Shown: positions 1 through 11,800 of the stretch, in pieces
How positions within the stretch are numbered: position 1 is the stretch's first letter
Layout: each line of letters opens with the position of its first letter
DNA from: Bin87 sp963663945
Lineage (GTDB): Bacteria; Chloroflexota; Dehalococcoidia; Lucifugimonadales; UBA3495
NCBI GenBank assembly: GCA_963663945.1
Contig: OY760687.1
Span: forward strand, 1-64,000
DNA length: 64,000 nt
Reading direction: 5' to 3'
Position numbers and translations under genes: made by a program
The notes under the pieces: generated by a model
Told to the model about the DNA's origin: nothing
Databases searched by the model: none
Seen by the model: only the letters and a program-made list of their open reading frames with translations

Positions 1-167
1 ACTACGTCAGGACGCAGGTCCGACGCCAACTCCACCGCCATCTGCCCATCGGACGCCTGTCCGACTACCTGAAACTCACCGGAGCTCTCCAGAACGCGGC
101 AAAGGCCTTCGCGGACTACCTCGTGGTCGTCCACCAGCAGCACCCTCACACCCGATGCCTCCAACAT
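1..167 (-). CDS. NarL/FixJ-type response regulator, N-terminal part (cut by window edge)
   Basis: The minus strand reads MLEASGVRVLLVDDHEVVRE and continues to the window edge. The strand beta-1 plus acidic pair (LLVDDHE) is typical of a NarL/FixJ receiver domain; the phospho-Asp and DNA-binding domain lie outside the window. I chose the ATG at 167 because GGAGGAGG sits 8 nt upstream. Two in-frame ATGs further upstream (185 and 203) overlap the kinase gene. It follows the kinase at 187-1572 directly, so the two form a two-component operon in which this protein would be the phosphoryl acceptor and transcriptional output. Recognition is good; the regulon is unknown. Confidence 0.85.
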   Translation of the reverse strand, partial: MLEASGVRVLLVDDHEVVREGLCRVLESSGEFQVVGQASDGQMAVELASDLRPDV

Positions 168-186
168 CCCAGTTGCCTCCTCCATA

Positions 187-1572
187 TCAGTGGCTTCCAA
201 CATATCCTTTGCCTCCTTGGCTTGCTTCAAATGGAACCCGGCAGACCACTGTGGTGCCGGACCCGCCGTCGTTGTTGGCAACCTCGAGGACCCCGCCGAG
301 GAACTCGGCATCGGCGCGCATGTTGCGGAACCCGTGTCCCCGACGCTCGTAATCCTCGGGCAGCCCCCGGCCGTCGTCTTGCACCGACATCATCAGGTCC
401 GTCTGCGGGCCTGTCTGGCTGAAGTCCAGCACGATATCCACGCGAGCGGCCTGCGCGTGGCGAAACACGTTGGTCATCGCGTTGTGGGCGATGGAGAACA
501 GCAGGCTCTTGGTCGCCACCGGCAGCGCCGGTTCGGGACCCAGCTGGGTGACCTCGGCGGGAATCGACGTGACGGCGGTGAACGTCGCCGCGTGGGAACT
601 CAGGGTGGTCCCCAGAGCCTGGCCCTCGAAGATCACGCCGACGTCAATGGGATGGCGCAGCGACCAAATCGCCCAGCGCGCCAGGTTTCCCGTCGCCTCC
701 AGGCTGGTCGTCAACTCCGGTTGGGACGGACCGGCCAGGCTCTTCGCATGGTCGATGCCAATGCCGATCATGTATGCGGACTGGCCTACCGAGTCGTGGA
801 TGGTCTGCGAAAGCTGGACGCGTTCCCGCTGCAGTTGCCGTTCCCGGGCCACCGCTTCCCGACGCCTGATACGCTCGTACCTGGCGACCAGGCTCACCAC
901 GCAGGTGATGCCGTACAGCGCCAAGACCCGTTGGAACAGGTACTTCTCATCGTTGGCCTCCAGATCCAGCCCGGCGCCCACCGTCAGGCTGAGGACGGTG
1001 TACACCACCGCCACGAGGGTGGCCCAGGCGCAGCTCAACCGGATGGACGTGAACACCACGGCGAACATGGCCAGCACCAGCAGGTAGGCGGGATAAAAGG
1101 GGCTCGCGAACCCGCCCGACATTGAGACGCTGAACGAGACCCAGAAGATGTCCAGCGCGGAGAGCCCCAGCAGCCACCGGGCGGGCACCATCCGCCCGGA
1201 CCGGATCCGCCAGAACACGTAGCCGTTGATCACGGCGGGCGTCAGCACGTACAGGGTGTTCAGGGCGTAGTAGCGGTCCTGGTAACCGGCGGGATAGTTG
1301 ATCTCGATCAGGGCGGCGAGTACCCAGAACCAACGCACCCACACGCTGATGATGGCTCCATACCGGAGCTCCTCCGGATCAAGACCGTCCGCCAACAGCC
1401 ATTGTACCGCTTTTTCGAAGGATACGGCCGGATGTGTGCCCACGTTCAATCGCCAACTCCAAGTGAGTTTCCCCGAGCTGTCGCGCCTTGGGCAGTGGAA
1501 CACGACCTCGGTTTTCCCATGGATGATACCGGAGTTCAGCCAGTTGGCAAGGGCCGTCCGGTGAGTTGCCAT
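187..1572 (-). CDS. Membrane sensor histidine kinase, NarL-partner (HisKA_3) type
   Basis: A 461-aa protein with a soluble N-terminal stretch, about five hydrophobic segments (residues ~72-230), then a kinase core. The dimerisation/phosphoacceptor segment reads QLSQTIHDSVGQSAYMI with the His near residue 259, the HisKA_3 pattern. The ATP-binding domain has an Asn-containing helix (IAHNAMTNVFRHA), a G1 box (DDGRGL) and GHGFRNM. It should autophosphorylate on His and pass phosphate to the regulator encoded immediately downstream (start at 167). There is no obvious periplasmic sensor domain, so the stimulus may be sensed within the membrane. No strong ribosome site precedes the ATG at 1572, so the start is provisional. 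Confidence 0.88.
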   Translation of the reverse strand: MATHRTALANWLNSGIIHGKTEVVFHCPRRDSSGKLTWSWRLNVGTHPAVSFEKAVQWLLADGLDPEELRYGAIISVWVRWFWVLAALIEINYPAGYQDRYYALNTLYVLTPAVINGYVFWRIRSGRMVPARWLLGLSALDIFWVSFSVSMSGGFASPFYPAYLLVLAMFAVVFTSIRLSCAWATLVAVVYTVLSLTVGAGLDLEANDEKYLFQRVLALYGITCVVSLVARYERIRRREAVARERQLQRERVQLSQTIHDSVGQSAYMIGIGIDHAKSLAGPSQPELTTSLEATGNLARWAIWSLRHPIDVGVIFEGQALGTTLSSHAATFTAVTSIPAEVTQLGPEPALPVATKSLLFSIAHNAMTNVFRHAQAARVDIVLDFSQTGPQTDLMMSVQDDGRGLPEDYERRGHGFRNMRADAEFLGGVLEVANNDGGSGTTVVCRVPFEASQGGKGYVGSH

Positions 1573-2029
1573 TGTGGGATGGCAGTGCCGGCCTCGGCCG
1601 AAACGTACGTTGTCCCGGGGGCGAACCGGCCCTTTAACGTGGAGTCTGAAGCCGAGAGGCGATATACACCGCGTATATTGACGAAATACGATTGATAAGT
1701 ATCTACCATGGCGATATATTCAGACTGCTCAATTGATGATTAGTAATCGTCATGGTATAAAGACCAGCCAGATGCAGCTGTTGGCGCCAATGCCTGCTGA
1801 TCCGAGACTCCCAAGCAGGAACTCAACACCCGCGCCACGCTGTGCGCATCAAAACGTGGCTGCGTCCCAGATCCTGGAGTGGTTTGCGCAGCGCTGGCAG
1901 GATGACAGGTGAATATGCACCAGGCCGGTCCCGGTCTTTGTCCACCCGCCGCAGCGGGCCCGCGGTCTAGGGAAGGTCCCGGACGGGACAGCGAAATGCC
2001 ATGCCTGAAACGGTGACAGGGAGCGCAAT
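1573..2029. promoter_or_regulatory. Divergent intergenic region with candidate promoter and palindrome
   Basis: This gap lies between the minus-strand kinase and the plus-strand gene at 2030 and has a notably AT-rich centre (about 1660-1750). ATATAC and GTATAT form an inverted repeat with a 5-nt spacer at 1662-1678. Immediately after, TTGACG (1678-1683), a 16-nt spacer and TATCTA (1700-1705) form a sigma70-like promoter pointing right. The palindrome overlapping the -35 box looks like an operator. No coding region in the gap is convincing. The role in transcribing the 2030-4770 pair is inferred. Confidence 0.4.
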
Positions 2030-2389
2030 ATGAGCGTGCCGCAGAGAACCTGGGATCAAGCGGTCGCAGCGGTGTCTCTGATCGAGGAGGCCTGCCTGAG
2101 GGCACTACTGGAGGACCTGGCGCATAGCGATGCCACCAATGGGATGAGCGTGGAGGAGATCACGCATCGGATCGGCCTATCCACATGGTTGGGCCTGCGG
2201 ATCGGCGCTTTGGTGGTGGAGAAGGTGTTGCAAAACCTCAGCGGGGCAGGCAAGGCTGAGCTGGTTGCCCAGACGCCGACTGGATCCAGATGGACCATAG
2301 CTGAGAGCGAGGCCGCGATACGGCCAATTCCAGCCCCGTCGGAACCAATGCAAAGACAACGCTGCCCCATGCGCAACCGGCGGAAATGA
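2030..2389 (+). CDS. Small hypothetical protein, possible winged-helix, coupled to sensor fusion
   Basis: A 119-aa ORF, start supported by GGGAG 7 nt upstream of ATG. Its stop overlaps the start of the next gene by ATGA, which strongly suggests translational coupling. The middle (MSVEEITHRIGLS...LSGAGKAELV) could form a small winged-helix-like fold with a recognition-type segment, but no family is recognised. The tail is Pro/Arg-rich. A regulatory or partner role with the 794-aa signalling fusion is inferred from coupling only. Confidence 0.55.
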   Translation: MSVPQRTWDQAVAAVSLIEEACLRALLEDLAHSDATNGMSVEEITHRIGLSTWLGLRIGALVVEKVLQNLSGAGKAELVAQTPTGSRWTIAESEAAIRPIPAPSEPMQRQRCPMRNRRK

Positions 2390-4770
2390 AGCCATCAGGA
2401 CAAACCAACGGCGATGTGAGCAAAGGGGGAGGGTGGCTGACCCGGTTCAGCAAGGCCTGCCTGCGCATCGCGTCGATGTCTGAACTGGGCAGCATTCTGC
2501 AGGAGGTTATCGACAGCGCCTGCGTGCTGACCGGGGCTCGCTACGGAGTGCTCCTCACCTTCAATGAGTCGGGGGGCGTGGGCGACCTCATCACTTCCGG
2601 CATCACCCTCGAAGAGCGCTTGCGGTTGGGAGACCCGCCCAAGGGGCTGGGCCTTCTGGGATTCCTGAATGAGATTGAAGGGCCCTTGAGACTGGCGGAC
2701 ATCTCCGGCCACCCCAGTTCGGTCGGATTTCCCGAGAACCACCCGCCGATGAAGACATTCCTGGGATCCCCTCTTCGTTTTCAGGGCGAACGGATCGGCA
2801 ACATCTACCTGACCGAGAAGAAGGGCGGCGGGGAATTCAGTCAAGAAGACGAGGAACTTCTGGTGATGTTCGCCGCTCATGCGGCTGTTGCCATTGCCAA
2901 CTCCCGGCTGCTCAGCGAGGCACAGCGGACCCGAGCCGACTTGGAGGCTCTGCTCAATATCTCGCCCGTGGGCATACTGGTCTTCGATGGAAAGACGGGA
3001 GTTCTTAAGTCGGCCAATGACGAGACCAGGCGAGTTTTTGGCAGTCTGAAACAGACCAGCAGGACTCTAGAGGAAATCATACAGGTGGTGCCCTTGCGCA
3101 GGGCAAACGGCAGCGACATTCCGGTGGAGGAGATTCCCCCCATGAGAGCGCTGAAGAAGGGGGAGTCCGTGTCTGCTGATGAGGTCGTCTTCCATCTGCC
3201 GGACGGCAGGGGTATCACGACCCTGGTCAACGCCAGGCCGGTTTATGGAGAGGACGGCAATCCCATGTCCGTCGTCGCCACCATCCAGGACATAAGCCCG
3301 CTGGAGGAGATAAAGCGGCAACGCGCAGAGTTCCTGGGCGACGTGAGCCACCAGCTTCGCACGCCGCTCGCCGCCATCAAGGGATCGACGTCCACCTTGC
3401 TGAGTCTCAGTTACCCACCCGGTCCTACCGAGACCCGTCAATTCCTCAGGGTGATCGACGAGCAGGCCGACCGGATGCATAACCTGATCAACGATCTGGT
3501 GGACATGACGCAGATCGAGACTGGGACGCTTTCGGTCAATGCCGAGCCCGTGCAGATTGCGGATCTCCTGGAGGAGGCGCGAGATGCGCACGTCCGTGCA
3601 GCGGAATCAAGCGGGAGCGTCGAGTTGGTAATCCCCTCCACTCTTCCCAGGGTGATGGCCGACCGGCGGCGAATCCTTCACGTTCTCCGCAACCTCCTCG
3701 TCGAGGTATCCGGATATTCTTCCAGGTCGCCCATGGTCAGGATCAGCGCGTCGCCGAGCGACTTCCATGTTGCGGTGACGGTGGAAAATCAGGGCGTCGG
3801 TGCAGGCTCGGGCAGCCCGCAACAGCAATTGGAGCGGATTTCGAGTGTCGCCGCCGGCGTGGCCGAGAGGGCAAACGGAACGGGCGGCCTGGGCATCGCG
3901 ATCTGCGAGGGAATTGTCGAGGCGCATGGGGGGCGTTTATCAGTCAAAGGAGAGGGCGGCCGCGGCAACGGGTTTACTTTCACGCTCCCCTTGGCCGATG
4001 ATGCGGCGCTTGCCGCCGGCACGGAACCGGGTCTATCAGGGGCCAACCTCAACGCTCCAAGAGGACAGATTCGGATTCTGGCGATCATCGAGAACCCTGA
4101 GACGGGAAGATACGTTCGCAACACCCTCCTCCAGGGTGGGTTCACCGCGGTGGTAATCGGTGACCTTGATGAGGCCGAGCGGCTTATCGAAAACCAGAAG
4201 CCCCGCGTTGTCATCCTGGAGCCGACGTTGGCCGGGGCGGAGCGGTTTGAGGCACTGGTGCGCGTCCGAGGATTCACCGATGCGCCGATCATCGTCGTGG
4301 CCGGGCACGGATGGGAGCAACACATAGGACACGCCTTCGAGCTTGGGGCCTCCGACTACATCACCTTGCCCTGCACGTCATCCGAGTTGCTGGCGAGGGT
4401 CGGCGTCGCCCTGCGAATGGGGTCGGTAGCCGGCTGGCGGGAGCCGTCCAGCCCCTATCTGTATGGCGATCTGGTCATCGACTATCTTGAACGCCAGGTG
4501 ACCGTTGCCGGCCGTCCGGTCCATCTGACCGCGACCGAGTACAAGCTGCTCACCGAGCTCGCCATGGCGGCCGGGCGCGTATTGAGCCACGAACGGCTGC
4601 TGAGCCTGGTATGGGGGCCGCTCCACAACGATGACCCCCGCATAGTGCGCACGTACGTCAAGGAGTTGCGCCGCAAGCTGGGCGACGATGCCGTCCACCC
4701 CACATACATATTCACCAGGATCGGAGTGGGCTACCGCATGCCAAGGCCGGCAACGGCCGAGCAACTCTGA
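2386..4770 (+). CDS. GAF-PAS-histidine kinase-pseudoreceiver-winged-helix fusion
   Basis: A 794-aa soluble protein. Order: GAF (~25-175), PAS (~180-300), HisKA with SHQLRTPL (~320), HATPase (~415-530), receiver-like domain (~556-675), OmpR/KdpE winged helix (~690-788, ending FTRIGVGYRMPRP). It combines sensor, kinase and DNA-binding output in one chain. Several key residues are altered. The kinase N-box reads RNLLVEV, with Glu where the second Asn is expected, and the G1 box reads ENQGVG. The receiver has ILEPTLAG where the phospho-Asp is expected and YITLPC where Lys-Pro is expected. The His and the GTGGLGI G2 box are kept. Reception by phosphate is therefore doubtful. The ATP-independent or ligand-driven reading is inference. 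Confidence 0.85.
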   Translation: MKPSGQTNGDVSKGGGWLTRFSKACLRIASMSELGSILQEVIDSACVLTGARYGVLLTFNESGGVGDLITSGITLEERLRLGDPPKGLGLLGFLNEIEGPLRLADISGHPSSVGFPENHPPMKTFLGSPLRFQGERIGNIYLTEKKGGGEFSQEDEELLVMFAAHAAVAIANSRLLSEAQRTRADLEALLNISPVGILVFDGKTGVLKSANDETRRVFGSLKQTSRTLEEIIQVVPLRRANGSDIPVEEIPPMRALKKGESVSADEVVFHLPDGRGITTLVNARPVYGEDGNPMSVVATIQDISPLEEIKRQRAEFLGDVSHQLRTPLAAIKGSTSTLLSLSYPPGPTETRQFLRVIDEQADRMHNLINDLVDMTQIETGTLSVNAEPVQIADLLEEARDAHVRAAESSGSVELVIPSTLPRVMADRRRILHVLRNLLVEVSGYSSRSPMVRISASPSDFHVAVTVENQGVGAGSGSPQQQLERISSVAAGVAERANGTGGLGIAICEGIVEAHGGRLSVKGEGGRGNGFTFTLPLADDAALAAGTEPGLSGANLNAPRGQIRILAIIENPETGRYVRNTLLQGGFTAVVIGDLDEAERLIENQKPRVVILEPTLAGAERFEALVRVRGFTDAPIIVVAGHGWEQHIGHAFELGASDYITLPCTSSELLARVGVALRMGSVAGWREPSSPYLYGDLVIDYLERQVTVAGRPVHLTATEYKLLTELAMAAGRVLSHERLLSLVWGPLHNDDPRIVRTYVKELRRKLGDDAVHPTYIFTRIGVGYRMPRPATAEQL

Positions 4771-5269
4771 AAGCAGACGCCGTGACGGTGAGCGTCGCGA
4801 CTCACATTGTTTGTGGAGCACCGATTACGACGAGACCGGCGGTGCAGGATTGGTAGACCGGCTGCAGGGCCAGCCCGTGCGTGCTCAAGACTGCAAAGCG
4901 CACCCAGGAAGGCCAGCGAGCCCGGTATCCGCGCAAGGCGTGCGGTTACCGCATCTTTCCGCGGGTCCGGACGAGCCCGGTCGGGCGTCCTCCGACGGCT
5001 GCCAAAGCGAACGCGCGCTGCGGCGGGGCGGAGATCGCCGCCGTCCGGCCGTCCTTGCCTTCCCAAATCCTCATACCACTCTCACGCCAATCCACACGGC
5101 ATTCTCATGTCCGGCCTCTACACTCGAAAGTCGCAAAATAATCTGCACTGCGTACAAGGCGCGATGCTGAGGTGACATTGAGAGGCTGGATGCACCAGGG
5201 GCCGGAAAGATCCAAGCGATGTGGGGAGTGCGTTGCCTGTCTGGTAAACACGGTGGCCGGAGGAACGGG
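4771..5269. other. Non-coding gap after the sensor fusion
   Basis: About 500 bases with only short overlapping ORFs in several frames and no ribosome-site-led start, recognisable motif or clean terminator. It may contain decayed sequence related to the broken regulator that follows. Confidence 0.4.
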
Positions 5270-5608
5270 GCAGATTGTCTCTGCGCACGGTCTCGTACGT
5301 ATTGATTTCGGCCGTCTCAGGTTCTTCCTGAGATTCGAGGAGTGGGCCACCGCAAAGGTGGTCCACGAGTTGCCCCTGGCGCGGTCGAGGATCAGCGCCA
5401 CGGTGACCAAACTGGTGAACCGGGGCCCGATCCAGAGACGGCGCCTGCTCAGCGACCGGAGGGTCGTCATTCCAACTTTGACCAAAGACTGGATGACGCT
5501 GAGGCAGGCCTGCGCCGGCGGGTCCAGGCATGCGAAGCCGAGCTCTGCAGCAGCGTCAGGGACGAAGACATTGGGATCTTTACTTCCGTCACCTCGACAC
5601 TCACGTGA
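5270..5608 (+). pseudogene. MarR-family regulator remnant, frameshifted
   Basis: One frame reads ARSRISATVTKLVNRG followed by RRRLLSDRRVVIPTLT, the recognition helix and wing pattern of MarR regulators (normally '...RSTVSRLVDRLEARG...DRRVVLVSLT'). Around 5480-5510 the likeness moves to another frame reading AGLRRRVQACEAELCSS and ending at 5608, which fits the C-terminal dimerisation helices. A frameshift and a shortened N-terminal half indicate a dead gene. Similarity is judged by eye; a profile search across both frames would settle it. Confidence 0.45.
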
Positions 5609-5863
5609 ACCATGCCGCCCAGCTACAGTCGACGACTCCGCGATCCAGGACTTGAGCAGAGCCGACACTGGTTCTGCTCAAGAACGGCTCCAGCTCGGAA
5701 GCAGAGCGGAGACGAGCCGGTCGACAATCTGCGGGCAGCCGCTCCCTTGAGGTCTATCGCGGCAGTGGGGTCCCGAAACTGTGATTCGTAAACGCAGCAA
5801 GTTCGGCCTATGCGTCGGCTGTGCGCGGCTTGGGGCAGACCGTTGGGAATACGTACGCCAGCG

Positions 5864-8800
5864 ATGAATCGAAGCAATCCATGGTGGACCATCGGTTTCC
5901 GCCTCGTATCCGGTGTGGCGTTCGCCCTGATGACCGCGATCCTGGCCGCTCATATGGCCTTTGGCGTCCAGGCGCAGGATGACATCAACGAAACTCTCCA
6001 AGGAGTAACGGTAACGCCGACGGAACTGAACATCGGGGAGGGGAAATTCGATACCTACACGGTGGAGTTAAACACGCAACCCACCGCAGACGTGGAGATC
6101 ACAATCACCAGCGGGGATTCCCGGGTTGAGGTTAGTCCTGACTCGCTTAGATTCACGGACCAGAACTGGAACCAACCGCAGTTGGTAACCGTGACCGCGA
6201 ACGAAGACCGATTTTTTGACGACTTCCAAGCGCGGCTCATTCACCGCGTAACTGGCGGGGACTACTCAACCGGGGTGACCGTGGACCGGGTAACCGTCAA
6301 AGTCGAAGACGACGACCCGCAGATCGTATTCCGGCTGGTGGAGGTGGACCCGCGAGAATTTGAAGAAGATGTACGCAGTGTGCGCTTCTCGGTGGTGGCG
6401 GAGACGAGGGATGCGGGGGTGCCGGAGTTTCCGTCTATAGTTTCAGTGTCCACTAGAGCATCGACGGCGAACAGCGGGGACGGATCTTGCGTACCAGGTG
6501 CCGACTATCACCCGCCGCTTAGTGAGCAACTAACTGTTGGTCCGGAGGACTACGAGGCATTCACAAATGACGAGGGGCAGACCCGATACCGACACATCGC
6601 TTATTTTGACGTCAATATCGTAAGCGATCACATTCCGGAAGGAGATGAGTCGTTCAACATTGTTCTCGAGGGACTTGGTGGCCATTTTCATGTGATCCGC
6701 GAGGACGATGTGATGGAATTGACGATCATTGACGACGATTTCGTGGGCGTGGCCTTCGAGCCGACGGCAATTTCGGTAACCGAGGGAACCACGAGAACTT
6801 ACCGGTTGGCCCTGGGTTCGCAACCTTCAGGGAACGTGACGGTGATGATCAATGATCCGCTGAACACCGAGGTGAAAGCCGAGCCCGGGGCAGTGACGTT
6901 CACTCCCACGGATTGGTATGTTCCCCAAACTGTGGCCGTGTCCGCCGAACATGATGGCGACGCTTTGGATGAGACCGGATTGGTCATCTCCCACCTCGTC
7001 AGCTCGACCGATGAAGATGACGCCTATCATGGTCTCGCCGCCGATGACGTGGCCGTGACGGTGAGAGACGACGAAGGGACACTGCTTCCCCCCGATACTC
7101 CTGACGGTCAGGGACTGATACCGGAAACGGAGACACCGGGGTTCTTTTACGCACTGGAGGCGGTGGAACCGGTCAGAGAAGATGCCGGCAGCCTGCGCAT
7201 CGGGGTGGTGGTATTGACCTATCCCTCGACGTTGCCATCCGACGCCGAATTTGCTGTCTATCATTTGGAACGCACCGCGAAAGATGGCAGTGATTACATG
7301 AGCAGTGACGACCCTGATGCTGAGCTCTTTGAATTGGTAGCGCTTTTATTTGCGAGGGATGACTTTGACGAGTTCGTCGACATCAACGGCGATGTCAGAT
7401 ATCGCCAGGTAAAGTATGCCGACATCCCGATCATCAACGACGTCATGCCGGAAGACACTGAGAATTTCATACTCACCCTCTCCGATCCGGAAAACCCTTC
7501 ATTGGATCTTGGATGTTCCCTCGTTCCCGAAGTGGAGGTAACGATCATCGACGACGACGTCCCGGAGGTGACGGTCGACCCGACGGATATTTCAGTCAAA
7601 GCGGGGGGCACATCGACCTACTCCGTGGTGCTGGACCTGAAGCCCGAAGGCCAGGTTACGGTGACCATGGGAGGCCTGGCGGGTCAGGACCTGACTCTGA
7701 ACAAGCCCAGTCTGACCTTCACACCCCAGGATTGGAGCGTCGCGAAAGACGTCGAGGTAACGTCTGGGCATTCCACCGCCGCCGGTCAACCACAAATCGA
7801 GATCACCCACACCGTCAGTTCGCCAGAAAACGACTATAACGGTCTGGACGCTGACAGCGTAACCGTCACGATTACGAGCGGGGTGACCGTCTCCCCGACG
7901 ACGCTGACGGTTGTTGAGGGGGACACCACCGGGAAGGACTACACTGTGATTCTCGACAGCGAGCCCACCTCTGACGTGGTCATCGCCATCAGCGGCGACG
8001 GCGATACGGACCTGACCGTCTCCGGCGGCACCCTGAGCGCCAACGACGAGCTGACCTTCACATCCGACAACTGGAGCGAGCCGCAACGGGTGACGGTGAA
8101 GGCGGGGGAGGATGACGACGTGACCAACGATGAGGAGACCATCAGCCACCAGGTGTCCGCCGGCAGCGCGTCGGAATACGTCGGCGGGGCCATCGACAGC
8201 GTTACAGTGGAGGTCACCGACAACGACGCCCTGGTGACCATCGCCGCAGACGTTGGTTCGGTCACCGAGGGTACGCCCGCCGAATTCACGTTGACCCGTT
8301 CCGGGAAAACGGACGTCGCACTGACGGTGGCGGTGTCGGTCACCGAGACTGGGGAGTACCTCAGCGGGACGGCGCCGACGACGGCCACCTTCGATGCGAA
8401 CGACCTCACAACGTCCCTGACGGTGGCGACCGAAGATGACAGCGTGGACGAGGCCAACGGGTCGGTTACGGCCACGTTGGACGCTGGCACCGGCTACGTG
8501 GTGGGCGCCGCTGGCCTGGCCACCGTAGCCGTGGCAGACAACGATAAGGCAGGGGTGATCGTGGACCCGAAGACGCTGACGGTTGTTGAGGGGGACACCA
8601 CCGGGAAGGACTACACTGTGGTTCTCGACAGCGAGCCCACCTCTGACGTGGTCATCGCCATCAGCGGCGACGGCGATACGGACCTGACCGTCTCCGGCGG
8701 CACCCTGAGCGCCGACGACGAGCTGACCTTCACCTCCGACAACTGGGAGACGCCGCAACGGGTGACCGTGACGGCGGGGGAGGATGACGACGACGCGACC

Positions 8801-11800
8801 AACGATGCGGAGACCATCAGCCACCAGGTGTCCGCCGGCAGCGCGGCGGAATACGTCGGCGAGACCATCGACGGCGTTACGGTAACGATCACCGACAACG
8901 ACGCGTTGGTGACCATTGAGCGGGACGCCGCGTCGGTCACCGAGGGCACCTCCGCCACGTTCACGCTGACGCGTTCCGGGAAAACGGACGTCGCGCTGAC
9001 GGTGGCGGTGTCGGTCACCGAGATGGGGGATTTCATCAGCGGGACGGCGCCGACGACGGCCGCCTTCCTGGCCGGCGCTACCACCACGTCCCTGACGGTG
9101 GCGACCGAGGGTGACAGCGTGGGCGAGGCCGACGGGTCGGTTACGGCCGCGTTGGAGGCTGGTACCGGCTACGTGGTGGGCGCCGCTGACCAGGCCACCG
9201 TGACCGTGGAGGACGACGACAAGGCCGGGGTGACCGTGGACCCGACGACGCTGACGGTAAAGGAGGGGGACACCGACGGGGAGAGCTACACGGTGAAGCT
9301 CGACCTCCAGCCGTCCGGGGACGTCACCGTGGCCATCAACAGCGACGCGGGCACGATCCTGATCCTGTCAGGGGAGACCCTGAGCGCCGACGACAAGCTG
9401 ACCTTCACCACCGACAACTGGAGCGAGCCTCAGACGGTCAACGTGGAGGCGACGGATGACAATGACCTACTCGACAATCGATGGAAGTTGACCCACACGC
9501 CATCCGGTGGGGGCTACTCGACCGGAGTGGAAGTGGAGACGGTCACAGTCGACGTCACCGACGACGACCCGCAGGTGGTTTTCTCGTTGTTTGAGGAAGA
9601 CCCGATTGTATTTGAGGAGGGTGTGGGCACGGTTCGTGTCGGGATACTGGCGGAAACCAACGAGGCGGGCGAGCCGACGGATCTTGGGCCATCTGCTTAT
9701 GGGGCTGACCTGTTTTCTAAGGCCAGCCGACGTGTAGGTTGCCAGACGGGTCAGGGCTACATCGACGTAATTGAGCAGTACCGCGTACCTTCGAAGGACT
9801 TCGTGGCGTTCGTGAATGACGATGGGGAAACCCGATACCGCCACATTCTGTATCACGACGTTCAGATCATTGACGACCAGGTGGAGGATTCCAACGAGAC
9901 TTTCCGCCTCGTTTTGGAACACGCTGGCGGCTCGATTTCGTCCATCAGCGACGACGAGTTATTGTTGACGATAGTTGACGACGACGGCCTCATTGGGGTG
10001 GCCTTCGAGCCGACGGCAATTTCGGTAACCGAGGGAAGCACGTCGACCTACAGGCTGGCGTTGACATCGCGGCCTTCTGGGAACGTAACGGTGACGATCA
10101 TCGATCCCGAGAACACCGAGGTGACAGCCGAGCCCGGGACGGTGACGTTCACTCGCACGAATTGGTATGTGCCCCAAACTGTGACCGTGTCCGCTGCCGA
10201 TGATGACGACGCTTTGAATGAGACCGACATCAACATCATGCACATCGTCAGCTCGGCGCACGACGGCGACTATGATGGTCTCACCGCCGATAGCGTGACC
10301 GTAACCGTAATGGACAACGATGGAGGAGGGCGTGGCTTAAGGAGTTCCCGGGACGACGACACCGCTGTAGTCCGAGGCGCAAACGATCAGGACCGGAACC
10401 CGAGAACCGAGGTTGCGCACGTTGATTATGCGTTGGTGGCGCCGGAACCGGTTAGCGAGGATGCCGGCACGGTACGCATTGGGTTTGTTGCGGTGACGAT
10501 CACTCCAGGGAATCTGGAAGTCGATGACGGCTTTTACGTGTATCCACTTAACGGCAGTGCAACGTGGGGCGCGGACTACCAGTTGAACTACTGGTATCCC
10601 GATGAATACGAAGATGCGTACGAAGAGTTGGAGTTTACGAGCGTCGACTTTAAGACGTTTGATGATATCAAAGGCAATACGCGACACCGTATGGTGAAAT
10701 ATTTCGACGTGAACATCATTGACGACGAAGTGTCTGAAATTGATGAGGCCTTCTCACTCACCTTTGGGGAGGGCTTTGAATGTCATAGCGTCCCCGAAAT
10801 CGAGGTAACGATCATCGACGACGATCCGGCGCTGGTGACCATCGAGCGGGACGGCGATATGGTCACCGAGGGCACGGACGCCGCATTCACGCTGACGCGT
10901 TCCGGGAAAACGGACGTCGCGCTGACGGTGGCGGTGTCGGTCACCGAGACCGGGGAGTACCTCAGCGGGACGCCGCCGCCGACGGCCGCCTTCCTGGCCG
11001 GCGCTGCCACCGCGTCCCTGACGGTGGCGACCGAGGATGACAGCGTGGACGAGGCCAACGGGTCGGTTACGGCCACGTTGGAGGCTGGCACCGGCTACGT
11101 GGTGGGTACCGCTGACCAGGACACCGTGAGCGTGGAGGACGACGATGAGGTGGGGTTGACCTTCGACACGACGACGCTGACGGTAAAGGAGGAGGACGCC
11201 GACGGGAAGAGCTACGAGGTGAAGCTGGCCTCGGAGCCCACGTCCGACGTGATCATCGCCATCAGTGGCCACGCGGACACGGACCTGACCATCTCGGGGG
11301 ACAACCTGAACGCCGACAACGAGCTGACCTTCACCTCCGACAACTGGGAGACGGCGCAACGGGTGAAGGTGACGGCGGGGGAGGATGACGACGCGGCCAA
11401 CGATGCGGACGTGATGCTGAAGCACGCCGTCAGCAGCTCCGATACGCTCTACAACGCCCTGGACGACCGGATCGTCGTGGTGAGCATCACCGACGCCGAC
11501 ATGGCCGGGGTGACCGTCGACCCGACGACGCTGACGGTGGTGGAGGGGAACGACACCGGGAAGGAATACACCGTAAAGCTCGGCAGCGAGCCCACCTCTG
11601 ACGTGATCATCGCCCTGAGCGACGACGGCGATACGGACCTGACCGTCTCCGGGGGCACCCTGAGCGACGACGACGAGCTGACCTTCACCTCCGACAACTG
11701 GAACGAGCCGCAACGGGTGAAGGTGACGGCGAGGGAGGATGACGACGACGCGACCAACGATGCGGAGACCATCAGCCACCAGGTGTCCGCCGGCAGCGCG

